A DNA stretch of 64,000 nt. Source: Agromyces sp. CF514. GTDB taxonomy: Bacteria; Actinomycetota; Actinomycetes; Actinomycetales; Microbacteriaceae. This document shows positions 7,546 to 16,546 of this stretch, piece by piece (within the stretch, counting starts at the first letter, position 1; each line of letters opens with the position of its first letter). The translations under genes were made by a program, and so were the position numbers. The stretch is from assembly GCF_900113185.1 (NCBI RefSeq), contig NZ_FOZD01000003.1:1-64000 (forward strand), written 5' to 3'. Under the pieces are notes generated by a model that was not told where the DNA came from, did no database searches, and worked only from the letters and a program-made list of their open reading frames with translations.

Positions 7546-8649
7546 TCAGCCGCGCAGGGCGTCGCCGAGCTTCACGCGGGCGCCGGTCTTCAGCAGCGAG
7601 TTGCGGTAGATGCGCTCGCCGATGAGCACCGCGGCGACCGTCGTCGCGAGCAGGATCGCGAGCGAGACGAACGGCTCCCACCACTCGGCGGAGCCGAGGA
7701 ACACGCGCATCGGCATGCCGACGGGCGCCGAGAACGGCACGTAGCTCATGATCGAGAGCACCGTCGGGTCGTCCCTGAACACGATGATGAGGAAGTAGGG
7801 CAGCATCACGAGCATCGTCACGGGCGTGGTGACCGAGCCGATGTCCTCGGCGCGCGAGACCATGGCCGCGGTCGCCGCGAACAGGGCGGCGAGCATCACG
7901 AAGCCGATCGCGAAGAAGACGATGAACCAGGCGACCGAGGCGCCGAGCCCGCCGAGCAGCACCTTCTGCCCGGTGAGCATGAGCCCCAGCATCGCGATCA
8001 CCGCGATCGCGATGATCTGCCCGAACGCCAGCACGCTGTTGCCGATGACCTTGCCCGTCAGCAGTGCGCGTGCCGAGACGGTCGAGAGCAGGATCTCGAC
8101 CACGCGGGTCTGCTTCTCCTCGACGACGGACTGCGCGATGGTCGAGCCGAACGTGATCGCCGACATGAAGAACACGATGCCGAAGCCGAAGGCGACGAAG
8201 TACGCGAGCATCGGGTCGACCGCGGCCGGCTCGAGCAGCTCGACGCTCGGGGAGATCGCGAGCGCCGAGGCGACACCGGTCGGGGCCTGGTCGAGCCCGA
8301 TCACGGTGATGCCCAGCGGGTCGGAGGCCGAGGGCACGACGATCGCGTCGACCTCGCCGTCGCGCAGCAGCTGCTCGCCGGCGGCCTGGTCGTCGACCGG
8401 CACGGGGTCGAGCGCGGCATTGCCCTCGACCGCGGACGAGGCGCCCGCGACGACGGCGACCTTCGTCGCCTCGTTCTGCCCGCCGAACAGGCTGCCGAGC
8501 ACGACCGAGGCGAGCACGGCGAGCATGAGCACGCCCGTCGAGATGAGGAACGTCTTGCTGCGCAGGCGCATCGAGATCTCGCGGCCCGCGATGAGGCTCA
8601 CGCTGTCGACGAAGCGGGGAGTGGCCGGACGATCGAGGGTGGTGCTCAT
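7546..8649 (-). CDS. ABC-2 type exporter permease (NatB-like)
   Basis: 367 residues from the ATG at 8649, which overlaps the stop of the ATPase gene as ATGA, so the two are translationally coupled. One membrane segment follows RSKTFLIS (about 31-52). A large external loop (55-165) and five segments in the C-terminal half follow. VVEEKQTRVVEILLSTVSA before the fourth segment is the typical ABC-2 permease signature. This gene plus the ATPase make a sodium/drug-type or lipid exporter of the NatAB group. The cargo is unknown. Confidence 0.87.
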   Translation of the reverse strand: MSTTLDRPATPRFVDSVSLIAGREISMRLRSKTFLISTGVLMLAVLASVVLGSLFGGQNEATKVAVVAGASSAVEGNAALDPVPVDDQAAGEQLLRDGEVDAIVVPSASDPLGITVIGLDQAPTGVASALAISPSVELLEPAAVDPMLAYFVAFGFGIVFFMSAITFGSTIAQSVVEEKQTRVVEILLSTVSARALLTGKVIGNSVLAFGQIIAIAVIAMLGLMLTGQKVLLGGLGASVAWFIVFFAIGFVMLAALFAATAAMVSRAEDIGSVTTPVTMLVMLPYFLIIVFRDDPTVLSIMSYVPFSAPVGMPMRVFLGSAEWWEPFVSLAILLATTVAAVLIGERIYRNSLLKTGARVKLGDALRG

Positions 8650-9530
8650 CGCACGACCTCCTTGAAGATCTGGGCGAGCGACGTGCGCTCGCGGGTGAAG
8701 CTGACGAGACCGCCGCGGCCGACGGCCTCGGCGAGGGCGGCCTCGCGCGCGGCATCCGACTCGGCCTCGAACACGGCCCAGCCGCCGTCGAACTCGATGA
8801 CGTCGATGCCCGCCTGCTGCCTCAGCCACCCGGCGTCGCCTGCGACGAGCAGCTCCCAGCGCTCGGTGCCGTGCTGGGCGCGCAGGGCCTCGCCGGTTCC
8901 GGATGCCGCGATGCGGCCGCCCGCGATGATGACGAGGTCGTCGCAGAGGCGCTCGACGATGTCGAGCTGGTGCGACGAGAACAGCACGGGAACGCCGGTG
9001 GCCGCGACATCCGCGAGCACGGCCTGCACGGTCTCGACGGCCATCGGGTCGAGGCCCGAGAACGGCTCGTCGAGCACGAGCATCTCGGGGCGGTGCACGA
9101 GCGACGCCGCGATCTGCGCGCGCTGCTGGTTGCCGAGCGAGAGCGACTCGATGGTGTCGTTCGCGCGCTCGCCGAGGCCGAGTCGCTCGAGCAGCTCGAG
9201 CGCATTGGCCCTGGCGGCGGCAGGAGCCCAGCCGTGCAGCCGCGCGAGGTAGACGGTCTGCTCGAGCACCTTCATCTTCGGATACAGCCCCCGCTCCTCG
9301 GGCATGTACCCGAAGCGGCGGCGGTCGACCGCGCCGACGGGGGCGCCGTCGAGCAGCACGGTTCCGCCGTCGGAGGCGAGCACGCCGAGGATGATGCGCA
9401 TGGTCGTGGTCTTGCCGGCGCCGTTGCCGCCGACGAATCCGGTGAGCCGGCCGTCGCCGACCGAGAAGCTCACGTGGTCGAGGGCGAGGCGCTCGCCGTA
9501 GCGCTTGGTGACGTCGTGGAGTTCGAGCAT
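8646..9530 (-). CDS. ABC exporter ATP-binding protein (NatA-like)
   Basis: 294 residues starting MLELHDVTKRYG at 9530; the frame upstream is not protein-like. Walker A GGNGAGKTTT lies at 34-43, the signature is LSLGNQQRAQ, and Walker B is MLVLDEPFSGLD. The C-terminal ~80 residues are the accessory domain common to exporter ATPases. It powers the permease encoded by the overlapping downstream gene. An elaborate inverted repeat (9565-9644) lies just upstream. Confidence 0.92.
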   Translation of the reverse strand: MLELHDVTKRYGERLALDHVSFSVGDGRLTGFVGGNGAGKTTTMRIILGVLASDGGTVLLDGAPVGAVDRRRFGYMPEERGLYPKMKVLEQTVYLARLHGWAPAAARANALELLERLGLGERANDTIESLSLGNQQRAQIAASLVHRPEMLVLDEPFSGLDPMAVETVQAVLADVAATGVPVLFSSHQLDIVERLCDDLVIIAGGRIAASGTGEALRAQHGTERWELLVAGDAGWLRQQAGIDVIEFDGGWAVFEAESDAAREAALAEAVGRGGLVSFTRERTSLAQIFKEVVR

Positions 9531-9564
9531 GCCTTCACGGTACGGACGCCGCGGGGTCGCGGCA

Positions 9565-9644
9565 TCCCCCTTGCGGCGGGTGTGCCGACGGTCCGTCGGT
9601 TGGCGCGGGCCGGGCACGAGGCGGGCGATCCGCCGCAAGGGGGA
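9565..9644. repeat. Nested inverted repeat between Lrp and ABC genes
   Basis: Outer arms TCCCCCTTGCGGCGG (9565-9579) and its exact complement (9630-9644) enclose 50 nt. Inside, CCGACGG T CCGTCGG (9585-9599) forms a second hairpin. It lies 19 nt past the Lrp stop and 35 nt before the ABC start, both on the minus strand. It could end the Lrp transcript or form a leader structure for the ABC operon. Confidence 0.6.
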
Positions 9645-9662
9645 GCGGTCGGACGTCGCGTC

Positions 9663-10682
9663 TCAGCCGAGCGGGATGCTCTCGCCCGTGGCGAACCCGT
9701 CGGGGGAGATCAGGCGCCCGAGGTGCTTGTGCACGCGGAGCACCATGGAGCGGTCGACGATGCGCGCGCCCGGCAGGCGGCGCTCGAGCTCGGCCTCGCG
9801 CTGCACGACCTCGGTGCGCGACTTCGAGCTCACCGCGAGGATGAGGTTGTACGGGCCGGTCACGACCGTGGCGAACTGGACCTCGGGCATCTGGGCGAGC
9901 ATGGCGGCGCTCGATTCGATGGTCGCGGTGGGCACCTGCACGAAGAACCACGACACGATCGGCCAGGTCGAGTACGGCCCGGAGACGTCGGCGCGGATGA
10001 GCAGGCGCTCGGTCTGCCGCAGCCTCGCGAGGTAGTCGCCGGCCCGCTGCGGACTGATGCCGAGCCGCTCGGCGATCATGCCGTACGAGGCGCGCCCGTC
10101 GCGTTCGAGCACGCGCCGCATGCCTTCGACGATGGCCGCGTCGACGTGCTTGGCCGAGCTGGCCCGGGGCGGGCGAGGAGCGGGGATGCGCGCGACCTGC
10201 CCGTCGGAGAGGGCGCGCACGGTCCAGCTCGACCCGAGTCGCAGGGTGAGGTTGACGATGTGCGACTGCACCGAGCGCACCCCGGGCAGGCGGCCGAACC
10301 GCTCGATGACGGCCTCGGCGAGCTCGGCGTCGTTCGCGGCGACGAGCGTGGCGATCAGGTCGCGCCGACCGCTCGTGAGGTCGATGGAGTAGACGGCGGG
10401 ATCGAGCGCGAGCTCCTCGGCGGTCCTCGTCGCCTGGCCCGGTGCGCAGCTGAACTCGATGATCGCCGAGGCGGACTCGTCGGCACGGCCCGGCAGGGTC
10501 GTGAGCCATGCGAATCCCGCCTGCTCGATGCGCGCCCAGCGTCGTGCGAGCGTCGCCGGATCGCTGCCGAGGATCGGGGCGAGCGTCGTCCAGGGAACCC
10601 GGGGTTCGACCTGCAGGGCGTGGAGAATCTGCAGATCGAGGTCGTCCAGACCGGAAACGCGCATCATCACCGCCGAAGTCAC
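9663..10682 (-). CDS. Lrp/AsnC family regulator with two HTH halves
   Basis: 339 residues from a GTG at 10682 that has AGGA 5 nt upstream; ATGs at 10667 and 10664 are alternatives. It is twice the usual Lrp length. The N-terminal half has an AsnC helix-turn-helix (LDLQILHALQVEPRVPWTTL) and a ligand domain. The second half repeats this: VDAAIVEGMRRVLERDGRAS, then a RAM-like domain to the end. Such double Lrp proteins are common in actinobacteria. It diverges from an MFS gene followed by an amidohydrolase and probably controls them in response to an amino-acid-like effector. Confidence 0.88.
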   Translation of the reverse strand: MTSAVMMRVSGLDDLDLQILHALQVEPRVPWTTLAPILGSDPATLARRWARIEQAGFAWLTTLPGRADESASAIIEFSCAPGQATRTAEELALDPAVYSIDLTSGRRDLIATLVAANDAELAEAVIERFGRLPGVRSVQSHIVNLTLRLGSSWTVRALSDGQVARIPAPRPPRASSAKHVDAAIVEGMRRVLERDGRASYGMIAERLGISPQRAGDYLARLRQTERLLIRADVSGPYSTWPIVSWFFVQVPTATIESSAAMLAQMPEVQFATVVTGPYNLILAVSSKSRTEVVQREAELERRLPGARIVDRSMVLRVHKHLGRLISPDGFATGESIPLG

Positions 10683-10767
10683 GAGTTTCCTGCATCCTAA
10701 CCGCACAATGCGGCAGGCGCGCAGAATCTTGCAACACCCCATCACCGTCGATCGAAGTGGACCCGTC

Positions 10768-12258
10768 GTGACCGTTCAACCCCTTGCAGCCGCCGACCTC
10801 CGGGTCGGCCGCTTCCTCGTTCCCGTGCTCATCACCCTCGAACTCTTCAGCGGCCTCATCCAAGGGTGGATCGTGCCGCTGCTCGGCAGCGTCGCCGAGC
10901 ACTACCGGGTGTCCGGCGGCGCCGTGAGCTGGGTGCTCACCGTCGGCCTGCTCTCCTCCGCCGTCTCGGTGCCGCTCATGGTCGTGCTGGCAGACCGGTT
11001 CGGTCGGCAGAAGCTGCTCGTCATCGCCGTCGTGCTCTCTGCCGTCGGGTCCGTGCTCATCGCCCTCGCCCCGGCCTTCCCGCTCGTGCTCCTCGGCGCC
11101 GTCATCCAGGGCCCGGTGGCCGCGTGCCTGCCGCTCGAGATGGCGCTGCTCAAGCACTTCCGACCGGAGCGGGCGAACCGCATCATCGGCTACCTCGTCG
11201 GCATGCTCACCATCGGCGTCGCGCTCGGCGCCGTGCTCGGCGGCGTCGCGATGGACGCGATCGGCAACCTGCCCGTCGTGCAGTTCCTGCCGGCGGCCGT
11301 GCTCGTGCTCTTCATCCCGATCGTGTGGCGGCTCGTGCCGCGCGACTCCGGCGACGCGACGCGTTCGGTCGACTGGCTCGGGGCGACCACGCTCGGCATC
11401 GCGCTCGTCGGCGTCATGTACGGCCTCTCCGAGGGGCCCGTCTCGGGCTGGGGCTCGCTCACGGTGCTCCTCCCCCTCGTCATCGGCGGGATCGCGCTCG
11501 TCGGGTTCTTCATCGCCGAGTCGCGCGTGTCGACGCCGCTCGTCGACGTGAAGGCGCTCAAGGGCGCTCGCCTGCTGCCCGCGCTCGTGGTCGGGTTCCT
11601 CGCGTCGATGGCGCTGTTCGGCAACCAGACCCCGACGGTGCTCTACTTCACGGCCGACCCGGGCGCCGTCGGCTACGGCCTCGCCGGATCGGCGGGCCTC
11701 GTCGGCATCGTGTTCGGCGTGACCGCGCTGTTCTCGAGCGCGGGTGCGTTCCTCTCGTACCGCGTCGCCAAGGGCATCGGCTCGCGGTTCGCCGTGGCCG
11801 TCGGATGCCTCTGCATCGCGGTCGGCGTCGGCGGCATGGTGTTCGCTCCGCGCGAGCTGCTGGTCGTGGTCGGGCTCGGCGCCCTCTCGGCGTTCGGCTC
11901 GGGCATCGCGTTCGGCATCCTGCCGGGCCTCGTCGTCGAGCGCGCACCGGAGACGTCGGCGGCCTCGGTCTCCGGCGTCTACAACACCACGCGCACCCTC
12001 GGCGGCGCGCTGGCCGGGGCCTTCGTCGCCTCCATCCTCGCGGCCGTGCTGCTCTCGGGCGGTGGGGCGGATGCCTCGGCGCCGCCGGTGCCCGCACTGG
12101 GGGCGTTCCAGCTCATCTGGGGCGTGTTCGCCGGCCTCAACGTCGTGGCCGCCGCCGTCGCCCTCGCGCTCGGCCGCTCCCGGGCGGACGAGGCATCCGC
12201 CTCTTCGACCGACCAGAACTCCCCTGACGACGCACTCACGATCGGAGCAACCTCATGA
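10768..12258 (+). CDS. MFS transporter
   Basis: 496 residues from the GTG at 10768; an ATG at 10708 is possible but would reach into the promoter. About 14 hydrophobic segments can be drawn, with the loop 2-3 motif LADRFGRQK near residue 72, so it resembles the DHA2/MFS_1 type. The last bases overlap the next gene as ATGA, so it is coupled to an M20 amidohydrolase. With the divergent Lrp regulator this suggests uptake or export of an amide or N-acyl amino acid that the hydrolase handles. Confidence 0.85.
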   Translation: MTVQPLAAADLRVGRFLVPVLITLELFSGLIQGWIVPLLGSVAEHYRVSGGAVSWVLTVGLLSSAVSVPLMVVLADRFGRQKLLVIAVVLSAVGSVLIALAPAFPLVLLGAVIQGPVAACLPLEMALLKHFRPERANRIIGYLVGMLTIGVALGAVLGGVAMDAIGNLPVVQFLPAAVLVLFIPIVWRLVPRDSGDATRSVDWLGATTLGIALVGVMYGLSEGPVSGWGSLTVLLPLVIGGIALVGFFIAESRVSTPLVDVKALKGARLLPALVVGFLASMALFGNQTPTVLYFTADPGAVGYGLAGSAGLVGIVFGVTALFSSAGAFLSYRVAKGIGSRFAVAVGCLCIAVGVGGMVFAPRELLVVVGLGALSAFGSGIAFGILPGLVVERAPETSAASVSGVYNTTRTLGGALAGAFVASILAAVLLSGGGADASAPPVPALGAFQLIWGVFAGLNVVAAAVALALGRSRADEASASSTDQNSPDDALTIGATS

Positions 12259-13508
12259 CCATCACCGCACCCGAGACCGCAGCCGCCCGCGACCGCGGGA
12301 TCGATCCCGACGGCGCCCGCCTCGAGGCATCCGTCACGGCAGCCGTCGAGGCACGTCGCCACGAACTCGTCGCCCTGAGCCACGCCATCGGCGAGGACCC
12401 CGAGCTCGCCTTCGAGGAGCACCGCGCGGCCGAGCGCGTCGCGGTGGCCCTCGAGGCGAACGGCTTCGACGTCACGCGCGGGGCCTACGGGCTGCCGACC
12501 GCGGTCGAGGGCGTCTACGGCACCGGCGACGTCACGGTCGCCGTGGTCTCGGAGTACGACGCGCTGCCGGGCGTGGGCCACGGCTGCGGGCACAACCTCA
12601 TCGCCGCCGCGGGCGTCGGCGCCGCGATCGGCTTGCGGGCCGTCGCCGACGAGCTCGGCATCCGCGTGAAGCTGCTCGGGTCGCCCGCTGAGGAGCTCGG
12701 CGGCGGAAAGATCCTGATGCTGCGCGAAGGGGCGTGGAACGACACCACGTTCTCGCTCATGGTGCACGGCGGCGGTGCGGACCAGTACCGTACGGCGCCC
12801 ATGACGACGATGGCGCTCGAGCGCATCATCGTGCGCTTCACGGGCGTGCCCGCCCACGCCGCGGCCGGACCCCACGAAGGCGTCAACGCGGGTGACGCCG
12901 CGACGCTCACCCAGGTCGCGCTGGGCCTGCTGCGCCAGCAGCTCAAGCGAGGCACCGTGCTCTCGTCGTTCGTGCGCAACGCCGGCGAGGCGGCGAACAT
13001 CATCCCCGCGCACGCCGAGCTCGAGATCGAGATGCGCTCGGGGAACGCCGAGGACTGGGCGGTCGTGCGCCGACGCGTGCGCGAGTGCCTCGCCGGCGCC
13101 GCGCAGGCCACGGGTTGCACGCTGGAGATCGAGCTGCCCGAGCTGCCGTACGGCGTGCTGAAGCAGGACGAGCGCCTCGCCGAGCACTTCGACGACGTGC
13201 TGCGCGAGCTCGGCTACGAGGTGAAGGACCTGCCCGACGGTCCGCAGGGATCGACGGACATGGCGGATGTCTCGCAGTACCTGCCTGCGATCCACCCGAT
13301 GATCTCGATCAGGGGCATCGACGCGAACACACCCGGCCACAGTCCGGAGTACGCCGCGCTCGCGCGCACGCCGGAGGCGGATGTCGCGGTCATCGACGGC
13401 GCGATCGGGCTGGCGCTCGCCGCGGTCAGGGTCGCGGCCGACCCGGAGCACCGGGCCGAGCTGATCGCGGCGCAGGCCGTGCGCGGACCGTTCGCCTGGG
13501 AGGACTGA
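12255..13508 (+). CDS. M20 family amidohydrolase (AbgB / aminoacylase-like)
   Basis: 417 residues. Features of the M20D group: SEYDALPGVGHGCGHNLIAA carries metal-binding Asp and His, then SPAEELGGGK with the catalytic Glu pair, a dimerisation domain at about 185-300 (FTGVPAHAAAGPHEGVNAGDA) and a final metal His in IDANTPGHSPEYA. It should cleave an amide bond of an N-acyl or p-aminobenzoyl-type amino acid in the cytosol. Its start overlaps the MFS gene stop. The exact substrate cannot be told. Confidence 0.88.
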   Translation: MTITAPETAAARDRGIDPDGARLEASVTAAVEARRHELVALSHAIGEDPELAFEEHRAAERVAVALEANGFDVTRGAYGLPTAVEGVYGTGDVTVAVVSEYDALPGVGHGCGHNLIAAAGVGAAIGLRAVADELGIRVKLLGSPAEELGGGKILMLREGAWNDTTFSLMVHGGGADQYRTAPMTTMALERIIVRFTGVPAHAAAGPHEGVNAGDAATLTQVALGLLRQQLKRGTVLSSFVRNAGEAANIIPAHAELEIEMRSGNAEDWAVVRRRVRECLAGAAQATGCTLEIELPELPYGVLKQDERLAEHFDDVLRELGYEVKDLPDGPQGSTDMADVSQYLPAIHPMISIRGIDANTPGHSPEYAALARTPEADVAVIDGAIGLALAAVRVAADPEHRAELIAAQAVRGPFAWED

Positions 13509-13615
13509 CCGCTCGATCGAACGTCGCACGAGCAGCGCCGGCCGGCGGGACACCGGCCGGCGCGCTCGCGTGCAAGGGGGTTCCGGATGTCGGCGGCGCT
13601 GGTTACCCTCACTGG

Positions 13616-15076
13616 GTGAGCGAGTCGGGGGCGAGCGAGGCGGGCGTGCAGGCGAGCGCGGGTGCCGCGGCGCCCGGGGCCGTGGTGCCGCCGCCGAACG
13701 GCATGCGCACGTTCATGCAGGTGCTCGTGAACACGGCGATCGCGAACGTCACGACGAGCTTCCTCTGGTTCGCGCTCACGTTCTGGGTCTACCTCGAGAC
13801 CCGCTCGGTGCTCGCGACCGGCATCATCGGCGGCGCGTACATGCTGCTCATCGCCTTCTTCGCGATGCTGTTCGGCTCGATCGTCGACCGTCATCGCAAG
13901 CTGCAGGTGATGGTCTTCTCGAGCTTTGTCACGCTCGGGGCGTTCGTGATCGCCGGCGTGCTCTACCTGCTGCAGCCCGAGTCGTCGCTCGTCGACCTCG
14001 GCGGCCCCTGGTTCTGGGCGTTCTCGGGCATCATCCTGCTCGGCGCCGTCGTCGAGCACATGCGCAACATCGCCCTGTCGACCACGGTGACCCTGCTCGT
14101 TCCGGTCGAGCGGCACGCCAACGCCAACGGCCTCGTCGGCACCGTGCAGGGCATCGCCTTCATCGTCACGAGCGTGTTCAGCGGGCTCGCGATCGGGCTG
14201 CTCGGCATGGGCTGGACCCTGGTCATCGCGATCGGGCTCACGCTCGTCGCGCTCGTGCACCTGATGTTCCTGCGGGTTCCCGAAGCGCGGCCCGTGCCGG
14301 CCGAGGGCGAGCGGGCTTCGACCATCGACCTCAAGGGAAGCATCGCCGCCGTGCGAGCCGCGCCCGGCCTGTTCGCCCTGATCATCTTCTCGACGTTCAA
14401 CAACCTCATCGGCGGCGTCTACATGGCGCTCATGGATCCCTACGGCCTGACGCTCTTCCCCGTCGAGGCCTGGGGCATCGTGCTCGGCGTCTCGGCGACC
14501 GGGTTCGTCATCGGCGGCCTGGTGATCGCGAAGTTCGGCCTGGGCAGGAACCCGATCCGCACGATGCTGCTGCTCGTCGTGGGCATGGGCGTGCTCGGCG
14601 CGCTCTTCACGATCCGCGAGTGGTGGGTGCTCTACGGCGTCGGCATCTGGTTGTACATGGCGATCATCCCCGCCGTCGAGGCCGCCGAGCAGACGGTCAT
14701 CCAGAAGGTCGTGCCGTTCGGCCGTCAGGGCCGCGTCTTCGGGTTCGCGGCGGCGATCGAGTCGGCTGCCGCTCCGATCACGGCGTTCCTCATCGCGCCC
14801 ATCGCCGAGTTCGTCATCATCCCCTACATGAACACGGATGCCGGACAGCAGGCGTGGGGCTGGCTGCTCGGCGAGGGCGAGGCGAGGGGCATCGCCCTCG
14901 TGTTCCTCATCTCGGGGCTCGCGATGGTCGTGCTCGCGCTCCTCGCGTTCACGACGCGCTCGTACCGCGTGCTCTCGGCGGAGTACCAGGGCAACGAGGC
15001 GTCGGCTCCCGATCCCGATGCCGGCGGCGGAGCGGCCGAAGGCACCTCCGCCGACGCGGCTCAGCGCAGCGCGTAG
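13616..15076 (+). CDS. MFS transporter, DHA3-like
   Basis: 486 residues from the GTG at 13616. A TACCCT -10 hexamer (13604-13609) ends 6 nt before it, so the message is probably leaderless. About 12 membrane segments; SIVDRHRKLQVM is the loop 2-3 motif. A Ser/Ala-rich N terminus and a short acidic, Gly-rich tail flank the core. Its last 16 bases overlap the 3' end of the convergent DHFR-like gene. Substrate unknown. Confidence 0.85.
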   Translation: MSESGASEAGVQASAGAAAPGAVVPPPNGMRTFMQVLVNTAIANVTTSFLWFALTFWVYLETRSVLATGIIGGAYMLLIAFFAMLFGSIVDRHRKLQVMVFSSFVTLGAFVIAGVLYLLQPESSLVDLGGPWFWAFSGIILLGAVVEHMRNIALSTTVTLLVPVERHANANGLVGTVQGIAFIVTSVFSGLAIGLLGMGWTLVIAIGLTLVALVHLMFLRVPEARPVPAEGERASTIDLKGSIAAVRAAPGLFALIIFSTFNNLIGGVYMALMDPYGLTLFPVEAWGIVLGVSATGFVIGGLVIAKFGLGRNPIRTMLLLVVGMGVLGALFTIREWWVLYGVGIWLYMAIIPAVEAAEQTVIQKVVPFGRQGRVFGFAAAIESAAAPITAFLIAPIAEFVIIPYMNTDAGQQAWGWLLGEGEARGIALVFLISGLAMVVLALLAFTTRSYRVLSAEYQGNEASAPDPDAGGGAAEGTSADAAQRSA

Positions 15077-15639
15077 GTCAGGTTCACGACTCCGCCCGGC
15101 CGTGCCTCGACGTGCCGGAACTCGAGGGCGCGGTCGGCGATGCGAGGCGGCGCGAACGAGCGCCCGGCTCCCAAGAGCGCGGGCACGACGCGCAGGTGGA
15201 GTTCGTCGACGAGTCCGGCGCCGAGCAGGGCGTCGGTGAGGGTGAGGCTTCCCCAGACGAGCACCGTGGCGAACCGCTGCTTCACCTCGGCGGCCGCCTC
15301 GACGCCGTCGCCGCGGAGGACCTCGATCTCGCCGTCACCCCATGGGGCGTTGGGCAGCGTGTTCGAGACCGCGAACTTGGGCAGCCGGTCGATGAGCTCT
15401 GCGACCTGCTCGACCGCGGGGTCGACCCCCGGCCAGTAGTCGGCGAACATGCGATAGGTGGTGGCGCCGAGGAGGATCGCATCGGCCTGACCGACATAGG
15501 CGAGCTGCTCGGCGTCGTTGAAGTCGACCTCGCCGTCGGCGCCCGGGCGCACGAGCGCCTCGAAGAAGTCGATGCCGCCGTCGGGGTCTGCGGCATAGCC
15601 GTCGAGCGTGACGACCTGTTCGACGATGAGGCGGCCCAT
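15061..15639 (-). CDS. Dihydrofolate reductase-like (RibD C-terminal) protein
   Basis: 192 residues beginning MGRLIVEQVVTLDGYAADP, the usual start of the RibD C-terminal family. VGQADAILLGATTYRMFADYW and VLVWGSLTLTDALLGAGLVDEL form the NADPH fold. Third gene of an ArsR-SRPBCC-DHFR operon; its ATG overlaps the previous stop by one base (TGATG). The trio is common in actinobacteria but its physiological role is not settled. Confidence 0.85.
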   Translation of the reverse strand: MGRLIVEQVVTLDGYAADPDGGIDFFEALVRPGADGEVDFNDAEQLAYVGQADAILLGATTYRMFADYWPGVDPAVEQVAELIDRLPKFAVSNTLPNAPWGDGEIEVLRGDGVEAAAEVKQRFATVLVWGSLTLTDALLGAGLVDELHLRVVPALLGAGRSFAPPRIADRALEFRHVEARPGGVVNLTYALR

Positions 15640-16112
15640 CAGCGGACTCCGGAATCGAGGCGTTCGACGAGCAGGTCGAACGCGGAGTCCCAGCCGTCGT
15701 AGACGTTCGAGTCGCCCGGGGCGCCGTCGATGCCCTGCACGTGGAAGGTCATGAGGGTCTGGTCGCCATCGACGCCATGCACGGCGAGGTCGATCGAGAT
15801 GACCGGCAGTTCGTCGTCGGCGTCGCCGGGGGAGCCCCAGGTGAAGACGAGGCGCGAGGGCGGCGTGATCTCGCGGTACACGCCGACGGTGGGATAGGTC
15901 GTGCCGTCGGGCGCGATCATCGTGTAGCGGTAGTTGCCGCCGGGGCGAGCGTCGATCTCGACCGACTCCCGGGGGGTCTCGATACCCCGAGGATGCCACC
16001 AGGCGGCGGCCTCGTCGGGGTCGGTCCATGCGTTCCAGACGACCTCGCGCGGTGCGTCGAAGACGCGGGTGATGGTGAACTGCTTCGATCCGGTGGCGGT
16101 CTGCTCAGGCAT
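15639..16112 (-). CDS. SRPBCC / AHSA1-like protein
   Basis: 157 residues. FTITRVFDAPREVVWNAWTDPDEAAAWWHPRG is split across the first β-strand and helix of the START-like fold, and the ending VYDGWDSAFDLLVERL is the long C-terminal helix that closes the cavity. Such proteins bind a hydrophobic ligand. It overlaps the upstream ArsR gene by 8 bp and the downstream gene by 1 bp, so all three are made together. Confidence 0.88.
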   Translation of the reverse strand: MPEQTATGSKQFTITRVFDAPREVVWNAWTDPDEAAAWWHPRGIETPRESVEIDARPGGNYRYTMIAPDGTTYPTVGVYREITPPSRLVFTWGSPGDADDELPVISIDLAVHGVDGDQTLMTFHVQGIDGAPGDSNVYDGWDSAFDLLVERLDSGVR

Positions 16113-16446
16113 CCGTCTGTCCTTTCAATGCTCGGAGTCGTTCGCTCAGCAGGTCGAAGCGCTCGTTCCATTCACCGCGGTGTCGATCGACCCAGGCGGA
16201 TGCCTCGTCGAGCGGTTCGGTGCGGAGGGTGCAGGTGCGCCACTGGGCGTTCGTGGTGCGCTCGATGAGCCCGGCCCGTTCGAGCACCTTGAGGTGCTGC
16301 GAGATCGCAGGGCGGCTGATCGCGAACGGCTCGGCCAGGTCTCCGACGGTCGTCGGCCCTTCGCGCAGGCGCGAGAGGATCTCGCGTCGCGTCGGGTCGG
16401 CGAGCGCCTGGAACACGATGCTGAGCTCGTCGTGCGCATCACCCAA
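16105..16446 (-). CDS. ArsR family winged-helix regulator
   Basis: 113 residues starting at a TTG (16446). AAGGAG stands 8 nt upstream at 16455-16460 and settles this rare start. The fold is clear: ALADPTRREILSRLREG, then TVGDLAEPFAISRPAISQHL as helix-turn-helix and AGLIERT leading into the wing. No metal-binding cysteines are visible, so it is probably not a metal sensor. The AT-rich leader (about 16447-16485) has an imperfect dyad TTAAGCACTTC / GAGTTACTTA that may be its operator. Confidence 0.88.
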   Translation of the reverse strand: MGDAHDELSIVFQALADPTRREILSRLREGPTTVGDLAEPFAISRPAISQHLKVLERAGLIERTTNAQWRTCTLRTEPLDEASAWVDRHRGEWNERFDLLSERLRALKGQTDA

Positions 16447-16546
16447 TGTAAGTAACTCCTTAATTAATGAAGTGCTTAACCATAAGGCGGGAGTGTGGCG
16501 GCGTCAAGGGCAGGTCTGCGTGAGACTCGACCGGTCGGGCCGACGG

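Noticed and set aside
16105-16446. ArsR gene as a metal-resistance regulator
   Set aside because: No Cys or His cluster for metal binding; operon partners are SRPBCC and DHFR-like proteins, not metal pumps.
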